A stretch of DNA of 64,000 nucleotides, taken from NCBI GenBank assembly GCA_035345875.1, contig DAORDH010000029.1, positions 1 through 64,000 of the forward strand, in the 5' to 3' direction. This DNA comes from UBA2033 sp035345875 (GTDB taxonomy: Bacteria > Spirochaetota > Leptospiria > Leptospirales > Leptospiraceae). The notes below the pieces were generated by a model. It was not told where the DNA came from. It made no database searches and saw only the letters and a program-made list of their open reading frames with translations. Below, one piece after another: positions 16,725 through 26,219 of the stretch. How positions within the stretch are numbered: position 1 is the first letter of the stretch; each line of letters starts with the position of its first letter. The position numbers and the translations under genes are program-made.

Positions 16725-18524
16725 ATGCTCAATCTTAAAGATCTAAGTATCAAATCCAAGCTCATTCTTTCCGTGGGAATTTTCCAAGTTCTATCACTAA
16801 TCATTGCCATTCTTGGCACTATGGGATTATCCCGTATGGAAAAAGAACTTTTGATTGTTTCGGATATTTTTGTAAATATCGAGGTCAATTTAAATGATCT
16901 CAAATTTACCGTAGATAGCAGAAGACTTGCCCTGCTACGTGCGTTAAACACAGATTCGCAGGCAGAATTTGATAAAGAAATGACTTTAGTTAAAAAATAC
17001 GAATCCGAATTCAAAGACAATATCCCAAAAATCAGAAAATTCCTCCAAGAAAATGCAAGCCGCTTTGAAACAATCAAGAAAAAGCCAGAAGACTCTGATT
17101 TAAAAGATTTTTTTAATTCCTTAGATGAGGTAGAGAAATTACTTGAGACCTTTGCAAGCGCTACACTTATTTATGAGCAAAAAATGTCCGAAGCATTTCG
17201 ATATGATACTCCGGATTGGAGAAAGTTACAGCTTAAAAAAGAAAGTATGGAGATGTATTCGGAAAGATCTTTGAATCACACAAAATTTATTGATAAGATA
17301 AAACAACTAAATCAATTCACTGCTAATGGCCTTGGACAAAGTACTCAAGGTGTCATTGGAACATCCTATCAGCTAAAATTGGTACTCTGGATTGGATATG
17401 CTATATCTTTAGTTATTGTAGTAATCGTAACTTACATGATGATTCGTAGAATTGCATATCCTATTATCTCTGCAGAAAAAATGGCAAATCGATTTGCAGA
17501 TGGGGATCTAACTATCTACATTGAAAACAATTCGAATGATGAAATCGGTAGACTCGTCAGAGGCTTAAATAAAGCATCCGAGAATTTGAAGAATGTTGTT
17601 AAACAAATTGGAAATACATCAGATCATTTAGCATCATCAGCGGAAGAATTATCCGCAACATCTAGAAATTTAGCGGATGGAGCAACCAACCAAGCTTCTT
17701 CTCTAGAAGAAACTGCTTCTGCTGTAACTGAAATCACAGAATCCATTTCTTATGTTTCCGAAAGTGCCCGTGACCAAGAGAAAGAAGTGATCGAAACCAA
17801 TAAATCGATGAATGAACTTTCTAAGTCCATTATTCAAATTACAGAAACTGCACGTGCTGTAAATGAGGGTTCACAGTCTGCCCTTGCGGAGGCGAAAGAA
17901 GGACAAGTAAAAGTCAATGAAACTGTAAAAAGAATGGCAGCAATCGAAGAAAGTTCGGAACAAATCTCGGATATTATCAATGTGATCAATGATATTTCAG
18001 AGCAAACAAATCTTCTTGCTTTAAATGCTGCGATAGAAGCGGCTAGAGCCGGAGAGTCTGGTAGAGGATTTGCGGTTGTAGCTGAGGAAATTTCTAAACT
18101 GGCAGCACGTTCGCAAAAGGCGACCAGAGAGATTGCAGAGTTAATTACGGATAGTATTACCAAAGTAAATGATGGAAAATTAATTGTGGGACAAGTGGTT
18201 GAATCGCTGAATAAGATTTTACACAAATCAATGGAAGCTGCCCAACTTTCGGACTCCATTTCAAATGCTACTAAACTCCAAAGTTCTGGAAACCAAAAAG
18301 TTTTAAAATCTGTCACAACTTTATCGCAAATGGCTCAGTCCATTTCTCGTGCAACAAACGAAATGAAGATTTCCTCAAAAGAGATTTCGAATGCAATCGA
18401 GCAAGTAAATTCGGTTGCACAGAATACAGCTTCCTCATCGGAAGAAATGGCTGCTTCTACTTCCGAGTTAGCTGCACAGTCAGAAAAATTAAGTCAGTTG
18501 ATTGGTGTATTCAAAACGAACTAA
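16725..18524 (+). CDS. Methyl-accepting chemotaxis protein
   Basis: The 599-residue transmembrane receptor uses the ATG at 16725; the frame is open upstream but that part does not look like protein, and the Met here directly precedes LNLKDLSIKSKLIL, the usual start before TM1. TM1 is at about 13-35, a four-helix periplasmic sensor at about 40-210, TM2 at about 217-240, a HAMP segment at about 240-290 and the signalling domain at about 300-590. The tip SEQTNLLALNAAIEAARAG (about 424-442) is the hallmark that contacts CheA and CheW. The ligand is not evident. A hairpin follows the stop. Confidence 0.95.
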   Translation: MLNLKDLSIKSKLILSVGIFQVLSLIIAILGTMGLSRMEKELLIVSDIFVNIEVNLNDLKFTVDSRRLALLRALNTDSQAEFDKEMTLVKKYESEFKDNIPKIRKFLQENASRFETIKKKPEDSDLKDFFNSLDEVEKLLETFASATLIYEQKMSEAFRYDTPDWRKLQLKKESMEMYSERSLNHTKFIDKIKQLNQFTANGLGQSTQGVIGTSYQLKLVLWIGYAISLVIVVIVTYMMIRRIAYPIISAEKMANRFADGDLTIYIENNSNDEIGRLVRGLNKASENLKNVVKQIGNTSDHLASSAEELSATSRNLADGATNQASSLEETASAVTEITESISYVSESARDQEKEVIETNKSMNELSKSIIQITETARAVNEGSQSALAEAKEGQVKVNETVKRMAAIEESSEQISDIINVINDISEQTNLLALNAAIEAARAGESGRGFAVVAEEISKLAARSQKATREIAELITDSITKVNDGKLIVGQVVESLNKILHKSMEAAQLSDSISNATKLQSSGNQKVLKSVTTLSQMAQSISRATNEMKISSKEISNAIEQVNSVAQNTASSSEEMAASTSELAAQSEKLSQLIGVFKTN

Positions 18525-18560
18525 TCGAACCTTTCTCTGAGAGATTGTATAAAATTTAAA

Positions 18561-18599
18561 TTTCCAAGTGACTCTATTAAAAAAGGGTTCACTTGGAAA
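18561..18599 (+). terminator. Hairpin between the chemoreceptor and tgt
   Basis: Perfect 11-base arms TTTCCAAGTGA and TCACTTGGAAA are separated by 17 bases, 37 bases after the chemoreceptor stop and about 33 before the tgt start. There is no T-run after the stem, so it may act as an mRNA stability or regulatory element rather than a classic intrinsic terminator. Confidence 0.45.
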
Positions 18600-18631
18600 A
18601 CTTTCTATAAAAACACCTTCCTCACCCTAAA

Positions 18632-19738
18632 ATGATTTATACATTAAAAAAACAATCAAATGATTCTTTTGCAAGAGCAGGTGAATTGAATCTGAATGGG
18701 ATCAAAATTGAAACTCCTGTCTTTATGCCTGTAGGAACTCGTGGGACAATCAAAGCGATCACTTCAGAGGATATTAGAGAACTAGGTCTGGAACTGATCT
18801 TAGGGAACACTTACCATCTCTATCTAAGACCTGGAACAGAGGTCTTGGATTCTTTTGGTGGTCTAAAAAAATTCATGTCCTATGAAAAAGCGTTATTAAC
18901 TGATAGCGGTGGATATCAGATATTCAGCTTAAATGGACTTTTTAAGTATCATAAAGATGGAGTTAAATTTAGTTCTCATATAGATGGTTCCAAACATGAA
19001 TTCACTCCTGAAAAAGTAATCGATATTCAAAGATCCATTGGATCTGATATTATGATGGTTCTAGATGATTGTCCTCCCTATGGAGCAGATATAGAAAGAT
19101 TGGAAGAGGCTCTTACAAGAACTCATTACTGGGCAGAAAAATCAATTCGTCACTTTGAAAAAAATAGAAACAATCAAAATCTATTTGGGATTAGTCAAGG
19201 CGGAGTCAATCTAGACCTTAGAATAAAATCACTCGAATTCATTCAATCGCTTCCATTTGATGGGATTGCAGTTGGCGGTTTGTCTGTAGGAGAACCTAGG
19301 CCAGAATTTGTTCGAATTCTAGAAGGTATTTCATCCAAATTTGATCCCCAAAGACCTCATTATTTAATGGGTGTCGGAACTGTTACAGACATATTAGAGG
19401 GAGTTAAGAATGGAATCGATATGTTTGATTGTGTTCTCCCAACAAGAAACGCTCGAAATGGGCAAGTATTCACATCATATGGAAAAGTAAATTTAAGAAA
19501 TGAAGCACATCGTATGTCGGATAGTCCTATTGATCCAAAATGCAATTGTAAAGTTTGTAAAAATTATAGTATTGGCTACATTCGACATCTACATAAGGTA
19601 AAAGAATTGTTAGCTTTTTCTTTGAGCACATATCATAATTTATTTTTTATGAAAGAATTTATGAATGGAATTCGACAATCTATTTATAATTCAAATTTTT
19701 TAGAATATTATTTATATTGGAAAAAATTATACGATTAA
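18632..19738 (+). CDS. tgt: Queuine tRNA-ribosyltransferase
   Basis: The 368-residue enzyme swaps the wobble guanine of GUN-anticodon tRNAs for the queuosine precursor preQ1. Family landmarks: LLTDSGGYQIFSL with the catalytic Asp (about residues 89-101), GGLSVGEP (about 217-224), DMFDCVLPTRNARNG with the nucleophilic Asp (about 264-278), and zinc ligands CNCKVC near 304-309 with His downstream (HNL). Length and motif spacing match bacterial Tgt. The start is ATG at 18632, with the frame closed just upstream. The queuosine synthesis genes are not in this window. Confidence 0.97.
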   Translation: MIYTLKKQSNDSFARAGELNLNGIKIETPVFMPVGTRGTIKAITSEDIRELGLELILGNTYHLYLRPGTEVLDSFGGLKKFMSYEKALLTDSGGYQIFSLNGLFKYHKDGVKFSSHIDGSKHEFTPEKVIDIQRSIGSDIMMVLDDCPPYGADIERLEEALTRTHYWAEKSIRHFEKNRNNQNLFGISQGGVNLDLRIKSLEFIQSLPFDGIAVGGLSVGEPRPEFVRILEGISSKFDPQRPHYLMGVGTVTDILEGVKNGIDMFDCVLPTRNARNGQVFTSYGKVNLRNEAHRMSDSPIDPKCNCKVCKNYSIGYIRHLHKVKELLAFSLSTYHNLFFMKEFMNGIRQSIYNSNFLEYYLYWKKLYD

Positions 19739-19752
19739 TCTAAATTTTATCG

Positions 19753-19781
19753 TTGACTTATTTTATTATAGTGGATTTATA
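19753..19781 (+). promoter_or_regulatory. Possible promoter of the STAS gene
   Basis: TTGACT (19753-19758) and TTTATA (19776-19781) are separated by 17 bases and lie about 60 bases upstream of the STAS gene start. The -35 box is good and the -10 box weak. Confidence 0.35.
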
Positions 19782-19841
19782 TATTAGTTGCCAAAAATAC
19801 CTCAAACTGATTATTAATAACCAAGGAATGGATTAACAAGA

Positions 19842-20177
19842 ATGGAAATCACAAGAAGAGAGAACAAAAACATCATAATTCTTGACATTAATGGTGAAAT
19901 CGATTTATACAATGCACCAGAGATTAAGGATATCATTGCTAAATTGATTGAAGAGAAGCGTTATCAAATTGTCATCAATTTAGAAAAAGTATCTTACATT
20001 GACTCTTCGGGAATTGGTGCTCTTATTTCAAGTTTATCAAACTTAAAGAAATACCAGGGTGGACTCAAAATCATTAACGTTGCTGGTTCTGTGAGAAAAG
20101 TTTTCGAATTAACAAAACTTACCTCTTTCTTTGAAATCTTTGATGCTGAGGCAGATGCTATTGGCGCTTTTAAATAA
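19842..20177 (+). CDS. Anti-sigma factor antagonist (STAS domain)
   Basis: The 111-residue single-domain protein matches the SpoIIAA type of STAS. The motif KVSYIDSSGIGALISSLSNL (about residues 47-66) carries the Ser that a partner anti-sigma kinase would phosphorylate. In its unphosphorylated form this type of protein binds the anti-sigma factor and frees the sigma factor, or acts in related partner-switching. No RsbW-type kinase is adjacent. It lies 24 bases before the LysM lipoprotein gene and may be cotranscribed with it. Confidence 0.92.
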   Translation: MEITRRENKNIIILDINGEIDLYNAPEIKDIIAKLIEEKRYQIVINLEKVSYIDSSGIGALISSLSNLKKYQGGLKIINVAGSVRKVFELTKLTSFFEIFDAEADAIGAFK

Positions 20178-20201
20178 TCAAATGATTATTTAAATAAAGG
20201 C

Positions 20202-21560
20202 ATGAGAGAGAACTCCTCAAACATTAAAATTTTTTTCTTACCTTATTTAGTTTTCTGTGTTGTTTCTTGCGGAGCTACCCTTCCTCTGCAAGAAATCACT
20301 ACAGCGAAACAAGAAATTAGCAAAGCTAAGCTTTTTAGCGCAGATAAATATTCCAAAAAAGAATACGATGAGTCCAAGACAAATCTCTATGAAGCTCATG
20401 AGAGCGTTAGTAGTGATAAACCCGATCTAAAAAAAGCAAGCCAGCTTGCTGAAAACTCTGCCGAGAAAGCAAGACTTGCCATACAGAAATCACTTCCTGA
20501 ATACATAAAAGACTTACGAAAAGAAAGTATATCCTCCTTAGATGCAGCAAATCAAGCGTTAGCCGACTCATTAGCAGCGGACCTTTATGAACAAGCTAAC
20601 CTTCTCAATATTGAAGCAGATGAACTCACAAAAAATGCTGACTCTAGACTTAAGAATACAAATAATTCATCAGTAAACAGCAATGTTTATGATGATTATG
20701 AGAAAGGAATCAAAAGATATAAAGAATCTATTTCGCTTTCAGAGAAAGCAAGAGATCTAAGCTTGGCACAAACACAGGCGATTATTGATTCAACTACAGA
20801 TATTGAAACAAATTTAGACTTGGTAGAAAAATATGCAAAGAATGATAAATCTGTTTTAAGTAATGTTAAAAATTTAAGAGGCGAATACAAATCTTCTATC
20901 GATACAATGGAATCAGGTAGACTCAGAGAAGGCTTCAAAAAAACAGAAGAAATCCGCAATAGATCAAATGAACTGATTGCATCCGTAATCTTACCTTATG
21001 CAAAAGATAGAATTAAACTAGCAACAACCAAGATAGAAGAAGCAGAGAAAAATATTAACTCTGAAGAAAAAGAAGAAAACTCTCCCTCGATAAATAAGGA
21101 CAATCTATCTGCCGCCAAAGAGGCATTTAATTCCTCTGTTGATTTACTTGGAAAAGAAAGATACTATGATTCAATCCAACAAAGTGATGAGTCTATTCGA
21201 CTGGCAGAAGAAATTTTGAAATCGAAAACAAATACACTCGCAAATAAATCTCGCGCAACCGAGGAGAAGAGTGATAAAGCGATAGAGGATGCAGACGCAA
21301 GAGACTCATTTCCAAGAAAAAACAAAGCAAAGACTACTGACCCTAAAGCAGATATCAAAGATGGCTGGAAGAAATACATTGTAAAAAAGAAAGTTCCCCC
21401 TGATACACTTTGGAGAATTGCAGCAAATAAAGAATATCTAGGGAACAAGGATAAGTGGAAGGAAATCTACAAAGCCAATAGTAAAACGATTTCAAATCCC
21501 AATAAAATTTATCCGAATCAGGTAATTCTAATTCCTCCAATCCAGAAAAAGAAAAAATAG
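20202..21560 (+). CDS. LysM-domain lipoprotein with DUF4398-like helical repeats
   Basis: The 452-residue product has an N-terminal signal ending VFCVVSCGA, a lipobox with Cys at about 28. Residues 30-370 are long Ala/Glu/Lys-rich helices with repeated ITTAKQEISKAK and YDESKTNLYEAHE patterns, as in DUF4398 proteins, with a linker rich in Lys and Asp. The C-terminal segment (about 390-448) reads KKYIVKKKVPPDTLWRIA, then NPNKIYPNQVILIPP, a LysM module that binds peptidoglycan. It is probably an outer-membrane lipoprotein tethered to the cell wall. The role (envelope structure) is inferred from architecture. Confidence 0.85.
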   Translation: MRENSSNIKIFFLPYLVFCVVSCGATLPLQEITTAKQEISKAKLFSADKYSKKEYDESKTNLYEAHESVSSDKPDLKKASQLAENSAEKARLAIQKSLPEYIKDLRKESISSLDAANQALADSLAADLYEQANLLNIEADELTKNADSRLKNTNNSSVNSNVYDDYEKGIKRYKESISLSEKARDLSLAQTQAIIDSTTDIETNLDLVEKYAKNDKSVLSNVKNLRGEYKSSIDTMESGRLREGFKKTEEIRNRSNELIASVILPYAKDRIKLATTKIEEAEKNINSEEKEENSPSINKDNLSAAKEAFNSSVDLLGKERYYDSIQQSDESIRLAEEILKSKTNTLANKSRATEEKSDKAIEDADARDSFPRKNKAKTTDPKADIKDGWKKYIVKKKVPPDTLWRIAANKEYLGNKDKWKEIYKANSKTISNPNKIYPNQVILIPPIQKKKK

Positions 21561-21835
21561 TTTTTTATTTTTTACTTAAACACCATATATAAAAAATAAG
21601 AATCTCTTCTAATCCGCAAGGATACTGTAAATAATAAGCAAGGAATGATTCGCTACTTTATACGCATGTATGACTTAACTGTTCTCTAAGGTAAAGGTCC
21701 TTCTTATATTAAAAAGACTCTAACCATTTTGAAAAAAGTCCAAACAAGGAACAGGATTGAAATAAAAATGATGAAATACTTTTGTGAATCGGTTAAAATA
21801 CTTCCATCCAATCATTTAGGAATAAAGTTTGATTT

Positions 21836-22708
21836 ATGGATAGATTTTATACTACACCTGTAGAAAAATTAGAAGCAACAGATTTTAAAAATTTAGTTCG
21901 CCTGGCTCTTGAAGAAGACAAACCAGAACAGGATATTACTTCAGAAGCAATTTTTGAAAAAGATCAAATGGCGACTGCAACTTTAATTGCAAAAGAATCG
22001 GGAATACTCGCAGGCAGCATTGTATTAGAAGAATTAAAAGACCAAACAGGTCATCTGTTTTCTTACGAAACATTCAAAAAAGATGGAGAGGAGTTTAAAC
22101 CAAAAGATAAAATACTCCAAATAAAAGGCAATTTAATTGTAATCCTACGCATTGAAAGAATACTCTTAAACTTCTTGCAATACCTTTCAGGAATCGCAAC
22201 AGAAGCAAATAAGATTTCAAGCAAATATAAAAATAGGTTAATGATATTTGATACAAGAAAGACTCTTCCCGCCTATCGCAAATTAGCAAAGTATGCAGTC
22301 TATATTGGAGGAGCTTGTAATCATAGACAAAATCTTTCCGACATGGGTCTAATCAAAGATAATCATGTCGCAATGTCTGGCTCAATTGAAGAGGCTGTAA
22401 AAAAAATAAGAACAAAATTTCCCAACAAGAAGATTGAATTAGAAATTGATGGATTGTTTCAGTTAGATGATGCAATCAATTCTTCTCCAGATATAATTAT
22501 GCTAGATAATTTTACTGTTGAAGATACAAAAATAGCAGTTGAGAAAATTTTAAAAACAAAGCCTCAGATTCGAATTGAATGTTCTGGGGGTATTACTCCT
22601 GAAAAACTCAATTCACTTTCAGAAATTGGATCTATCGGTGTAAGCATGGGATATTTAACACATACAACTCGCTTTTTAGATTTAAGTTTAGAGATAGAGC
22701 AAAACTAA
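21836..22708 (+). CDS. nadC: Nicotinate-nucleotide pyrophosphorylase (carboxylating)
   Basis: This 290-residue quinolinate phosphoribosyltransferase of de novo NAD synthesis forms nicotinate mononucleotide from quinolinate and PRPP. Core motifs: FDTRKTLPAYRKLAKYAV, GGACNHRQNLSDMGLIKDNH, then ELEIDGLFQLDDA and LDNF, and ECSGGITPEKLNSLSEIG near the end, where the phosphate binds. Its stop overlaps the next start (TAATG), coupling it to rel. NadA and NadB are not here. Confidence 0.96.
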   Translation: MDRFYTTPVEKLEATDFKNLVRLALEEDKPEQDITSEAIFEKDQMATATLIAKESGILAGSIVLEELKDQTGHLFSYETFKKDGEEFKPKDKILQIKGNLIVILRIERILLNFLQYLSGIATEANKISSKYKNRLMIFDTRKTLPAYRKLAKYAVYIGGACNHRQNLSDMGLIKDNHVAMSGSIEEAVKKIRTKFPNKKIELEIDGLFQLDDAINSSPDIIMLDNFTVEDTKIAVEKILKTKPQIRIECSGGITPEKLNSLSEIGSIGVSMGYLTHTTRFLDLSLEIEQN

Positions 22709-24741
22709 TGGGTTTTTTAAAAAAAGAAGTTTCCGTAGAAGATTTATTTGAAGCAGTAAAGGAAAGATTCAGTCCAGAGAATCTAGATTTAATTAAAAGA
22801 GCGTATGACGTTTCGAATAGAACACACGCTGACCAAAAAAGATATTCAGGGGAACCTTATGTAATCCACCCTGTAAACGTTGCGTATATATTGAATGACT
22901 TAAAACAAGAGCCTGCTGTAGTAGCTGCTGGACTATTACATGATGTAATCGAAGATACAAGTTACACACGCGAGGATATGACTAACGACTTTGGCAAAGA
23001 CATTACTAAACTTGTTGAAGGTGTAACAAAAATGTCCAAAGTCAAAAATAAAACTAGAATGAATTTTGAGTCTATTGCAGCGGAAAATTTAAGAAGAATG
23101 CTAATGGCTACAGCAAAAGATCCTCGCATAATCGTAATAAAACTAGCTGACAAAACTCACAATATGCGAACTCTTAAATTTCATAAACCGGAAAAACAGA
23201 AAATCATCGCACAAGAAACACTTTCGATCTATGCGCCGTTAGCTGGAAGACTTGGAGTTTATAAAATAAAATCAGAATTAGAAGATCTTGCCTTTCAAAT
23301 TTTAGAGCCTGAGAAATATCAAGAGATAAAAGAAAAAGTAGCATCTAAAAAAGCAGAACGTGATAGCTTCATTGAAACAGCGAAGATTATCATCAAACAA
23401 AGATTAGCTGAGATCAACTTAGATGTTCAAATTGAAGGAAGATCAAAACACTTCTATTCTATTTATAAAAAAATGAAAGACAAAGATAAAACCTTTGATG
23501 AAATAAATGACCTTAGAGCGATTCGAATTATAACAAAAGAAGTTAGAGATTGTTACGGGGTCTTCGGTGTAGTGCATAGCATTTGGACTCCCGTTCCTGG
23601 GAAATTCAAAGACTACATAGCAACTCCAAAAACAAATCAATACCAATCCTTGCATACTGCTGTAATTGGACAGGATGGAAGACCTTTTGAAATTCAGATC
23701 CGAACAGCGGAAATGAATCATATCGCCGAACATGGAATAGCGGCACACTGGGCTTACAAAGAAGGAACCAAATCCTCTAAAGATGTTGCAATGACAGCAA
23801 AGTGGATCGAAAAGATTCGAGCTTGGAGCGAATCTAGTTCTGACTCGAAAGAGTTTCTAGAAGACCTAACGCATGAATTACATGAAGATGAAGTATTTGT
23901 TTTTACACCGAAAGGCGATATTTATAACTTTCCAAAGGGCTCAACGATACTCGATTATGCTTTTAGAATTCATACAGATGTGGGAATTCATGCAAAAGGT
24001 GCAAAGATTGGAGGAAGAATGGTTCCTCTCAGAACAGAATTAAAGTCAGGTGATCAAATTGAAGTAATTACAGACAAAAAAGTAAAACCGTCTCCTATTT
24101 GGCTTCGAATTGTAAAAACGTCATCCGCAAAACAAAAGCTTAGACAATACTTCCGTAAGGTTCAAGATGAAACAGCGAGTGAGACAGCTAACGCATATGC
24201 AGCAAAGACAGTTGTGGCGGATCAACCTTTGCCCGAAATTGATTTAACCCAACTAAAAAAGCTAAAACCTGATAAAAAGAAAAATAAAGAAAAAAGAGAG
24301 ATCAGTATTGTAGTAGCAGGCATAAAAGATATACTCGTTCGACTCTCTTCTTGTTGTTCTCCTTTACCTGGCGATGAAATTGTGGGGTTTATTACTCGTG
24401 GTCGAGGAGTCAGTGTTCATAAAGCAAATTGTGATGTAGCACTTCATTATTCAGATAAAAAAAGAATTGTAGCTGTCAGATGGGATGGAGTGAACAACCC
24501 TGTTCCGGTTCGCATAGAGGTAAAAGCATACGATAGGCAGGGGATTTATTTAGAAATGGTTGAGTCTATTTCCAAAACAGAAACTAATATTTTGGAAGCA
24601 GGCGCCAGCTCATCAGGTGAAAGCACCTTACTAGCTCGATTTTTAATTGAAATAGAACATCTAGACCAGCTCCAGGAAATATTAGATAATATCCGATCTA
24701 TTAAGAATGTTTTATATGCTGAAAGAGTAATGGAAAAATAA
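22708..24741 (+). CDS. rel: Bifunctional (p)ppGpp synthetase/hydrolase (RelA/SpoT family)
   Basis: In this 677-residue stringent-response enzyme the HD hydrolase domain (about residues 40-200) shows HPVNVAYI, HDVIEDT and LADKTHNMRTL with the metal ligands intact. The synthetase (about 240-360) has RSKHFYSIYKKMKDK, then PKTNQYQSLHT and FEIQIRTAEM. A TGS domain follows (FVFTPKGDIYNFPKG, about 400-460), then a Cys-rich linker (CCSPLPGDEI) and a C-terminal ACT domain. Both halves look active, so this is the long Rel type. It is coupled to nadC by a one-base overlap. A second relA is not seen. Confidence 0.96.
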   Translation: MGFLKKEVSVEDLFEAVKERFSPENLDLIKRAYDVSNRTHADQKRYSGEPYVIHPVNVAYILNDLKQEPAVVAAGLLHDVIEDTSYTREDMTNDFGKDITKLVEGVTKMSKVKNKTRMNFESIAAENLRRMLMATAKDPRIIVIKLADKTHNMRTLKFHKPEKQKIIAQETLSIYAPLAGRLGVYKIKSELEDLAFQILEPEKYQEIKEKVASKKAERDSFIETAKIIIKQRLAEINLDVQIEGRSKHFYSIYKKMKDKDKTFDEINDLRAIRIITKEVRDCYGVFGVVHSIWTPVPGKFKDYIATPKTNQYQSLHTAVIGQDGRPFEIQIRTAEMNHIAEHGIAAHWAYKEGTKSSKDVAMTAKWIEKIRAWSESSSDSKEFLEDLTHELHEDEVFVFTPKGDIYNFPKGSTILDYAFRIHTDVGIHAKGAKIGGRMVPLRTELKSGDQIEVITDKKVKPSPIWLRIVKTSSAKQKLRQYFRKVQDETASETANAYAAKTVVADQPLPEIDLTQLKKLKPDKKKNKEKREISIVVAGIKDILVRLSSCCSPLPGDEIVGFITRGRGVSVHKANCDVALHYSDKKRIVAVRWDGVNNPVPVRIEVKAYDRQGIYLEMVESISKTETNILEAGASSSGESTLLARFLIEIEHLDQLQEILDNIRSIKNVLYAERVMEK

Positions 24742-24811
24742 TTTTTCAAAATAACCTTGACGCATTTACATATTTTGAAACAGGATTGGATATTCCATTA
24801 GAGGATTTTTT

Positions 24812-25690
24812 ATGAAAGGAATTATACTTGCCGGTGGTTCAGGAACAAGACTCTATCCTGTAACTCGTGTTGTCAGTAAACAATTGATGCCTATTTACGA
24901 TAAGCCAATGATTTACTATCCATTATCCACATTAATGCTTGCAGGCATTCGCGAAATACTGATTATATCAACCCCAAACGATAGCCCACTCTTTAGAGCA
25001 CTTTTAGGTGATGGCTCTGATTTTGGAATCAAAATTTCGTATGAAATTCAACCATCTCCAGATGGCTTGGCACAAGCATTTATCATTGGTGAAAAATTTA
25101 TCAATGGGGATAACAGCTGTTTAATTCTTGGTGATAATATTTTCTATGGACATGGCATGATTGAGAATTTAGTAGATGCAACAAAACTTGAAACAGGTGC
25201 TGTGATCTTTGGTTATTATGTAAATGACCCAGAGCGTTATGGAGTTGTAGAATTTGATAAAACAGGAAAAGTTTTGGGAATCGAAGAGAAACCACAAAAA
25301 CCAAAATCAAATTATTCTATCCCTGGATTATATTTTTATGATAAGCATGTATGTGAGTATGCTAGAAATTTAAAACCATCCCCTCGTGGTGAATTAGAGA
25401 TTACTGATTTAAACAAAGTTTATTTACAGAAGGGGCAACTCACTGTTAACCTCCTAGGGAGAGGGATTGCTTGGTTTGATACAGGAACACACAACTCACT
25501 TTTGGAAGCATCACAATTTATTGAAGTAATTGAAAACAGACAAGGCTTAAAAGTTGGTTGCTTAGAGGAAATTGCATTTCGAAAAAAGTATATAACCAAA
25601 GAACATCTGTTAAAATTAGCAGAACCAATGAAAAAAAATGGATATGGACAATATTTAATAAGGCTAGCCAATGAACATTCAATCGACTGA
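24812..25690 (+). CDS. rmlA: Glucose-1-phosphate thymidylyltransferase
   Basis: The 292-residue enzyme carries out the first step of dTDP-L-rhamnose synthesis, making dTDP-glucose from dTTP and glucose-1-phosphate. The nucleotidyltransferase motif GGSGTRLYPVT (about residues 8-18), then SKQLMPIYDKPMIYYPLS, DNIFYGHG and GVVEFD are all present, and the length is typical. It overlaps rmlC by 20 bases, so the two are one unit. rmlB and rmlD are not in the window. It supplies sugar for O-antigen, which connects with the Wzm/Wzt exporter at 62-63 kb. Confidence 0.97.
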   Translation: MKGIILAGGSGTRLYPVTRVVSKQLMPIYDKPMIYYPLSTLMLAGIREILIISTPNDSPLFRALLGDGSDFGIKISYEIQPSPDGLAQAFIIGEKFINGDNSCLILGDNIFYGHGMIENLVDATKLETGAVIFGYYVNDPERYGVVEFDKTGKVLGIEEKPQKPKSNYSIPGLYFYDKHVCEYARNLKPSPRGELEITDLNKVYLQKGQLTVNLLGRGIAWFDTGTHNSLLEASQFIEVIENRQGLKVGCLEEIAFRKKYITKEHLLKLAEPMKKNGYGQYLIRLANEHSID

Positions 25691-26219
25691 ATTTGATGGA
25701 CTTTATATTATAGAACCTAAAGTTTTTAAAGACGATAGAGGTTTCTTTTACGAAAGCTATTCGGAAAAACATTTTGCTGATAAAGGCTTAAAATTCAATT
25801 TTGTTCAAGACAATCATGCAAAATCACAGGATCCAGGCGTTATACGCGGACTGCATTATCAAAAACCTCCTTTTGATCAAGCAAAATTGGTTCGAGTAAC
25901 AAAGGGTGCAGTGTATGACGTTGTTGTAGATTTACGTCAAAGCTCAAAGACTTATAAAAAATGGTTTGGAATAGAACTCAGCGGAGGAAATTTCAAACAG
26001 CTTCTAGTCCCTCGTGGCTTTGCACATGGATATTTAGTCTTAAAACCTGATACAGAGTTTTTATATAAAGTGGATAATATCTATAGCAAAGAAAGCGAAG
26101 GCGGTATTCTTTGGTCTGATCCAGATTTACAAATCGATTGGATGGTAAATAAACCAATTCTTTCAGAAAAGGATACAAAGCTTCCACTTCTTTCAGAATC
26201 TCTTGGAATTTTTCCTTAG
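25671..26219 (+). CDS. rmlC: dTDP-4-dehydrorhamnose 3,5-epimerase
   Basis: The 182-residue cupin-fold epimerase catalyses the third step of dTDP-rhamnose synthesis. The catalytic His lies in GVIRGLHYQKPP (about residues 60-71), the second region is KLVRVTKGAVYDVVVDLR and the third PRGFAHGYLVL. DRGFFYESYSEK near the start is also standard. The length is normal. The start lies inside the end of rmlA (20-base overlap). Confidence 0.97.
   Translation: MNIQSTEFDGLYIIEPKVFKDDRGFFYESYSEKHFADKGLKFNFVQDNHAKSQDPGVIRGLHYQKPPFDQAKLVRVTKGAVYDVVVDLRQSSKTYKKWFGIELSGGNFKQLLVPRGFAHGYLVLKPDTEFLYKVDNIYSKESEGGILWSDPDLQIDWMVNKPILSEKDTKLPLLSESLGIFP

Noticed and set aside
17834..18316. A 160-codon minus-strand frame opposite the chemoreceptor signalling domain
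   Set aside because: It is fully antisense to a highly conserved domain and Ser/Ala-rich in the way expected from codon mirroring; no start signal or family match.
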